From NCBI GenBank assembly GCA_013140935.1, contig JABFSD010000848.1, forward strand, positions 1 to 9,065: a stretch of 9,065 bases of DNA. Direction: 5' to 3'. Shown piece by piece: positions 6,312-9,065 of the stretch. Numbering within the stretch: the stretch's first letter is position 1; each line of letters starts with the position of its first letter. The position numbers and the translations under genes were made by a program. Source of the DNA: Acidobacteriota bacterium (GTDB taxonomy: Bacteria; Acidobacteriota; Blastocatellia; RBC074). The notes below the pieces were generated by a model. The model was not told the origin of the DNA and did no database searches. It worked only from the letters and a program-made list of their open reading frames with translations.

Positions 6312-7184
6312 TCACACCGCAGCCAACACCTTCACCAAAAACTCCCGATTCGCCTTCGCATTCGCCGCCGTCTCTTCCGGCGTAGCGCCGATCTTGCAGC
6401 ACTCGACCATAATCGGGCCTTTGAATCCGGCGGCTTTGAGCGTTTTGAAGACGCCCGCGAAATCCACTTTGCCTTCTCCGAATTGCAGCATCACGTCGCC
6501 TTTGACCGTCGCGCAATCTTTCGCGCAAAAGCCGGTGACGTGTTGGGCGATGGGTTTCAGTTCTTCAATCGGGTCTTTGCCGGTGTAATGAATGATGTTC
6601 CCCGCGTCGTACCAAATCTTGAAGTTGCGATGATTGACGGCCTTCATACAACGCAAAATTTCTTCCGAAGCGCCGCTGCCGCCGCCGTGCGGTTTCATCA
6701 CGAGCTTGATCTTCTTGTCCTGCGCATACACTGCCGCATCGCTCATCACTTGATAGTAATGGGCGTACTCTTCCGGCTTGTCTACGCCAAACGACAGCGC
6801 GTATGTCAGGCCGAGCATTTGCGCGTTGTCGAGTTGCTTGCGCACTTCCTTGATCGAATCAGCCAGCGCGATGTTATGACGCGAACGCAACGCACCCATA
6901 TTGGTTTTCAATCCGCTGGCAGTGAGTCGCTCTTTCAGCTTGGTTAAGTATTCGGGCGAAGCCTCCGCCGCGATGAAAGGCTCTTCGCGCGTGCGACTCA
7001 GCAAGCCGGTGGTTTGATAGCCGGCAGCTTTGGTTTGTTTGAGCGATTCGTCAAAGCTCCATTTCGTCCACGGACGATTGAAACAGCCAATCGGCCAATT
7101 CACTTTGGCTTCAGCAGCGAGTGAAAGCATCGTCGTAGCAGTCGTCAGGTAAGTGGTTTGTTGAATAAATTCTCGGCGGTTCAT
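6312..7184 (-). CDS. Exported xylose-isomerase-like TIM-barrel protein (sugar phosphate isomerase/epimerase family)
   Basis: A 290-residue protein of the AP_endonuc_2/xylose isomerase-like barrel family, which isomerises or epimerises sugars and polyols using a divalent metal. It begins MNRREFIQQTTYLTTATTML, a Tat-like signal (R3-R4-EF), with the barrel starting near NWPIGCFNRPW (29-39). Likely metal or substrate residues are H166 (VMKPHGGG), D193 and H199 (YDAGNIIHY), K222-D223 (FCAKDC) and E261 (IMVECCKIG), in the usual order of the family. The open frame extends to 7361, but ATG 7184 is chosen because it gives the Tat signal, has GAGAG just upstream, and avoids overlap with the HNH gene. 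It is the last gene of the right-hand minus-strand cluster, 61 bases after the HNH stop. Substrate unknown; fold confident. Confidence 0.87.
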   Translation of the reverse strand: MNRREFIQQTTYLTTATTMLSLAAEAKVNWPIGCFNRPWTKWSFDESLKQTKAAGYQTTGLLSRTREEPFIAAEASPEYLTKLKERLTASGLKTNMGALRSRHNIALADSIKEVRKQLDNAQMLGLTYALSFGVDKPEEYAHYYQVMSDAAVYAQDKKIKLVMKPHGGGSGASEEILRCMKAVNHRNFKIWYDAGNIIHYTGKDPIEELKPIAQHVTGFCAKDCATVKGDVMLQFGEGKVDFAGVFKTLKAAGFKGPIMVECCKIGATPEETAANAKANREFLVKVLAAV

Positions 7185-7223
7185 AGGTTCTCTCAATAAT
7201 AGGTGAATAACTGGTGGCTCTTT

Positions 7224-7244
7224 ACGCGCGCCAGTGACGCGCGT
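7224..7244. terminator. GC-rich hairpin between HNH and TIM-barrel genes
   Basis: ACGCGCG (7224-7230) and CGCGCGT (7238-7244) are perfect 7-base inverted repeats with a 7-base loop, starting one base beyond the HNH stop. No U-run follows on the minus strand, so it may attenuate transcription or protect a processed 3' end rather than terminate. Confidence 0.4.
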
Positions 7245-7245
7245 G

Positions 7246-7743
7246 TCAATTGTCGGGTTGGGCGAGTTGCGCCTCCACCTTTTGCAAACGTATTTCGAGT
7301 TCGTCTCGGTGTTGCCTGATGCGCACGATTTCCCCCTGCAATGCGGCAAGTGTTGCGACATTGTCTCGCTGCGCCACTCGCTCTAACCGCACCGCAACTA
7401 GTTGCGGGCGATTGAGTTGCAATCGCCGTAAGTGCAATTCACCGCGTTCGTTCAGTGCCATTAACCGCCCATCTTCTGCCTCTCGCAAATAGAGCGCCCA
7501 ATCGTCTCGCCACGGATGTAATAACTGTCGCCGTTCATCCGCTGTCCAATAATCCGACTTGTGGCGATTACAAGCGGAACAGCAATAAACCAGATTGCTC
7601 AGTTCGTCGCTACCGCCAGCGGCCAGAGGGCAGAAATGGTCTATCTCAAGTTCGCTTCCGACTTCGTTTTCATGCACCCCGCAATAGCCACAACGAAAGT
7701 GATAAGCGCGGCGCACAGTGTCGCGGAGTTCACGGCTAATCAT
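7246..7743 (-). CDS. HNH endonuclease with C-terminal coiled-coil tail
   Basis: A 165-residue protein. The HNH fold occupies residues about 8-65: C18-G-Y-C21 and C55-S-A-C58 form a four-cysteine zinc site, with D35-H36 (ELEIDHFCPLAAGG), N50 (DELSNLVYCC) and N59-R-H61-K making the catalytic beta-beta-alpha core. All key residues are present. A middle segment about 72-125 (LLHPWRDDWALYL, then LQLNRPQLVAVRLERV) is conserved in this HNH subfamily from memory, and residues about 133-162 (LAALQGEIVRIRQHRDELEI) form a predicted coiled coil. It presumably nicks or cuts DNA; target unknown. The start at 7743 is chosen because the upstream extension of the frame to 8007 is the shadow of the next gene; only a weak AAAGAAAG precedes it. 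It lies 25 bases after the coiled-coil gene. No intron or intein is visible, so it does not look like a homing element. Confidence 0.88.
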   Translation of the reverse strand: MISRELRDTVRRAYHFRCGYCGVHENEVGSELEIDHFCPLAAGGSDELSNLVYCCSACNRHKSDYWTADERRQLLHPWRDDWALYLREAEDGRLMALNERGELHLRRLQLNRPQLVAVRLERVAQRDNVATLAALQGEIVRIRQHRDELEIRLQKVEAQLAQPDN

Positions 7744-7768
7744 AGGCTTTCTTTTGAAAAATGACGCT

Positions 7769-8119
7769 TCAAGCGACGCGCGCTTCTTCGGCCAACGCAA
7801 GCGCATATTCAGAACGTATGCGTACTTTCTCGGTTTGTACTTCCTGCAAAACGGCTTGCGCACGCTGCAACAACCGCTCTTCCTGCGCGGCCAGATCAGC
7901 CAGCAAGCCTTTCTGCCTATGCAAGCGGGCAATCTCCGCTTCCTGTTGCTGTCGCTCTTGCGCCATACGTTCCATCGCCGGACGCAACAACTCCGCTTCT
8001 TCGGCATTCAGTTCAGCAAAGAAAGCGTCGAGTTGCGCTTGTTCATCGGCGTTCAAGGTTCCCGCGCATTCTTTTTCGCGCAACGCATCAAACTGTTTTT
8101 GTTTGTCCTCAGTCCACAT
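7769..8119 (-). CDS. Small coiled-coil protein paired with the HNH gene
   Basis: A 116-residue soluble, highly charged protein without a signal peptide or membrane segment. Residues 1-20 (MWTEDKQKQFDALREKECAG) lead into almost continuous helix: about 24-60 is acidic (NADEQAQLDAFFAELNAEEA) and about 52-108 has heptad-like Leu/Ala spacing rich in Glu, Gln and Arg. I do not recognise a named domain; from memory, similar short proteins beginning MWTE occur beside HNH genes in Chloroflexota and Acidobacteriota. Translation is well supported by GGAGG five to six bases before the ATG, overlapping the stop of the dehydrogenase. It lies nine bases after that gene and 25 before the HNH gene. A binding partner or regulator of the HNH protein, through its coiled-coil tail, is a reasonable inference. 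Confidence 0.75.
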   Translation of the reverse strand: MWTEDKQKQFDALREKECAGTLNADEQAQLDAFFAELNAEEAELLRPAMERMAQERQQQEAEIARLHRQKGLLADLAAQEERLLQRAQAVLQEVQTEKVRIRSEYALALAEEARVA

Positions 8120-8122
8120 AAG

Positions 8123-8130
8123 CCCTCCTC
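8123..8130 (-). promoter_or_regulatory. Strong ribosome binding site overlapping the dehydrogenase stop
   Basis: Minus-strand GAGGAGGG overlaps the TGA of the dehydrogenase (8129-8131) and lies about five bases before the ATG at 8119. This suggests efficient reinitiation or coupled translation of the coiled-coil gene. Confidence 0.65.
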
Positions 8131-8953
8131 ACACATACGACCCGCCCGTCACCAACAACACATGCCCCGTCACATAATCGGCCAACGGCGAAGCCAAAAA
8201 CAACACCGGCCCGGCGGCTTCTTCGGGCGTACCCGCGCGGCCCAGCGGAATGTGTTGTTGCGCGGCTTGGCGCATCTGGTCGGGAATGCCGAGTTGGATT
8301 TCGTTCTCGCCGATGTGCGCCGTCGCTTGCGTTTCTTTAGCGGCGGTCAAGCGCGTTTCGATGAAGCCATACGCGACGGCGTTCACGTTGATGTTGAAAC
8401 GTCCCCACTCTTTGGCGAGCGTTTTGGTGACGCCGACGATGCCCATCTTGCCAGCGGAATAATTCGCCTGCCCCGGATTGCCCGCTACGCCTGACGTAGA
8501 CGACACGTTGATGATCTTGCGATGGACGCGCTTGCCTGCGGCCATTTCCTGCTTGGCTACGTCGCGCATGTAAGGCATGGCGGCGCGGATGATTTTGAAG
8601 GGCGCGGTTAAATGCACAGCGATCATTGCGTCCCACATTTCATCGGTAATGTTCTGCGCGACGCCGTCCCACGTGTAACCCGCGTTATTCACGATGACGT
8701 CGAGCTTGCCGAATTCTTCGACGCAGGTCTTGACGATGCGTTCGGGAAATTCCGGCGCAGTCACACTGCCTGTGCAAGCGACGGCCTGACCGCCAGACGA
8801 ATTGATTTCGCTGGCGACAGACTCGGCAACTTCGCCGTCGAGATCGTTGACGACGACCGATGCACCGTGTTGCGCGAAAAGCATCGCCACCGCGCGTCCG
8901 ATGCCTCGACCGGAGCCAGTGACGATGGCGGTTTTGCCTTCAAGTAAGTTCAT
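8129..8953 (-). CDS. Short-chain dehydrogenase/reductase, FabG-like
   Basis: A 274-residue cytoplasmic NAD(P)-dependent oxidoreductase of the classical SDR family (usual length about 250). The Rossmann motif is T12-G-S-G-R-G-I-G19; D37 after the second strand (VVVNDLDG) favours NAD(H) over NADP(H). N89-N-A-G92 stabilises the core, and catalytic S152, Y165 and K169 are intact (INVSS, then NYSAGK). The position of the catalytic-tetrad Asn reads H114 (IAVHLTAPF), a change seen in some FabG-like relatives. Residues about 131-146 (RDVAKQEMAAGKRVHRK) form a longer loop before the catalytic strand than in FabG proper. The C-terminus ends VTGHVLLVTGGSYV, the usual SDR tail. AGGAGA nine bases upstream supports the start. 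No acyl-carrier or fatty-acid genes lie nearby, so a role in sugar, polyol or short acyl metabolism is as likely as fatty-acid synthesis. Confidence 0.92.
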   Translation of the reverse strand: MNLLEGKTAIVTGSGRGIGRAVAMLFAQHGASVVVNDLDGEVAESVASEINSSGGQAVACTGSVTAPEFPERIVKTCVEEFGKLDVIVNNAGYTWDGVAQNITDEMWDAMIAVHLTAPFKIIRAAMPYMRDVAKQEMAAGKRVHRKIINVSSTSGVAGNPGQANYSAGKMGIVGVTKTLAKEWGRFNINVNAVAYGFIETRLTAAKETQATAHIGENEIQLGIPDQMRQAAQQHIPLGRAGTPEEAAGPVLFLASPLADYVTGHVLLVTGGSYV

Positions 8954-8984
8954 TGCATTGATTCTCCTGTAGCTTCAGCACAGC

Positions 8985-8990
8985 ACTATA
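8985..8990 (-). promoter_or_regulatory. Possible -10 element for the dehydrogenase cluster
   Basis: Minus-strand TATAGT matches five of six bases of the -10 consensus and would give a leader of roughly 25 bases before the ATG. No good -35 box is seen at 16-18 bases upstream, so the call rests on the -10 alone. Confidence 0.3.
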
Positions 8991-9007
8991 GACTTCAAGA
9001 AAATGAA

Positions 9008-9052
9008 ACCACGAAGAACACGAAGAACGCGAAGAGCAGAAGAAGGGCGAAG
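9008..9052. repeat. 9-base-period ACACGAAGA-type tandem repeat
   Basis: Three clean units on the plus strand, ACCACGAAG, AACACGAAG and AACGCGAAG (9008-9034), are followed by degenerate copies of 8 and 10 bases (AGCAGAAG, AAGGGCGAAG) to 9052. Similar CACGAAGAA strings are, from memory, common in intergenic DNA of many environmental bacteria. It sits upstream of the dehydrogenase cluster and makes no plausible protein. Confidence 0.7.
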
Positions 9053-9065
9053 ACATTGATTTATT

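Noticed and set aside
7185..7361. N-terminal extension of the TIM-barrel gene to 7361
   Set aside because: It would overlap the HNH gene, hide the Tat-like signal and add a non-conserved Cys/Arg-rich sequence.
7744..8007. N-terminal extension of the HNH gene to 8007
   Set aside because: The extra residues are a shifted frame of the coiled-coil gene, rich in Arg, Lys, Cys and Trp, without conserved features.

Overview
The window looks like a chromosomal piece of a moderately GC-rich soil or sediment bacterium. The best guess is Acidobacteriota, because exported class-C-type serine hydrolases, Tat-exported quinoprotein-like propellers, Tat-type sugar-isomerase-like proteins, Uma2 and HNH genes and 9-base-period intergenic repeats are common together in that phylum. 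This is inference from gene content only; no rRNA or taxonomic marker is present.

Left block (1-4457, all minus strand): a tight four-gene cluster, transcribed from about 4457 down to 1. In order it encodes a secreted SxxK serine hydrolase, a Tat-exported PQQ-like beta-propeller, a second secreted SxxK serine hydrolase with an extra N-terminal domain, and the first 59 codons of a secreted M20-type peptidase that runs off the window. The gaps are 23, 13 and 50 bases, and all four products carry export signals, so this looks like one extracytoplasmic hydrolase operon.

Centre (4458-6311): a 230-base divergent intergenic region holds a long, nearly perfect inverted repeat built from a 9-base unit (about 4568-4674). 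It ends 13 bases before a plus-strand gene for a DAACS-family (DctA/GltP-like) cation symporter. That gene overlaps by ATGA a very short Uma2-family nuclease-fold gene. The Uma2 gene converges on the right block across an imperfect palindrome at 6259-6298.

Right block (6312-8953, all minus strand): a second cluster, transcribed from 8953 down to 6312. It encodes a FabG-like short-chain dehydrogenase, a small coiled-coil protein, an HNH endonuclease with a coiled-coil tail, and an exported xylose-isomerase-like TIM-barrel protein. The coiled-coil/HNH pair sits between two genes of carbohydrate-type metabolism. Upstream of the dehydrogenase is another 9-base-period repeat (9008-9052).

How the genes may work together: the left operon could degrade peptides, amides or esters outside the cytoplasm, and the divergent transporter could take up released amino acids or dicarboxylates. 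The dehydrogenase and TIM-barrel protein could act on a sugar or polyol. These links are inferred from context. No rRNA, tRNA, CRISPR array, transposase or phage gene was seen. The most unusual items are the coiled-coil/HNH pair, the transporter's altered NxDGT ion-site motif, and three unrelated 9-base-period repeats, one of which encodes a signal-peptide core.
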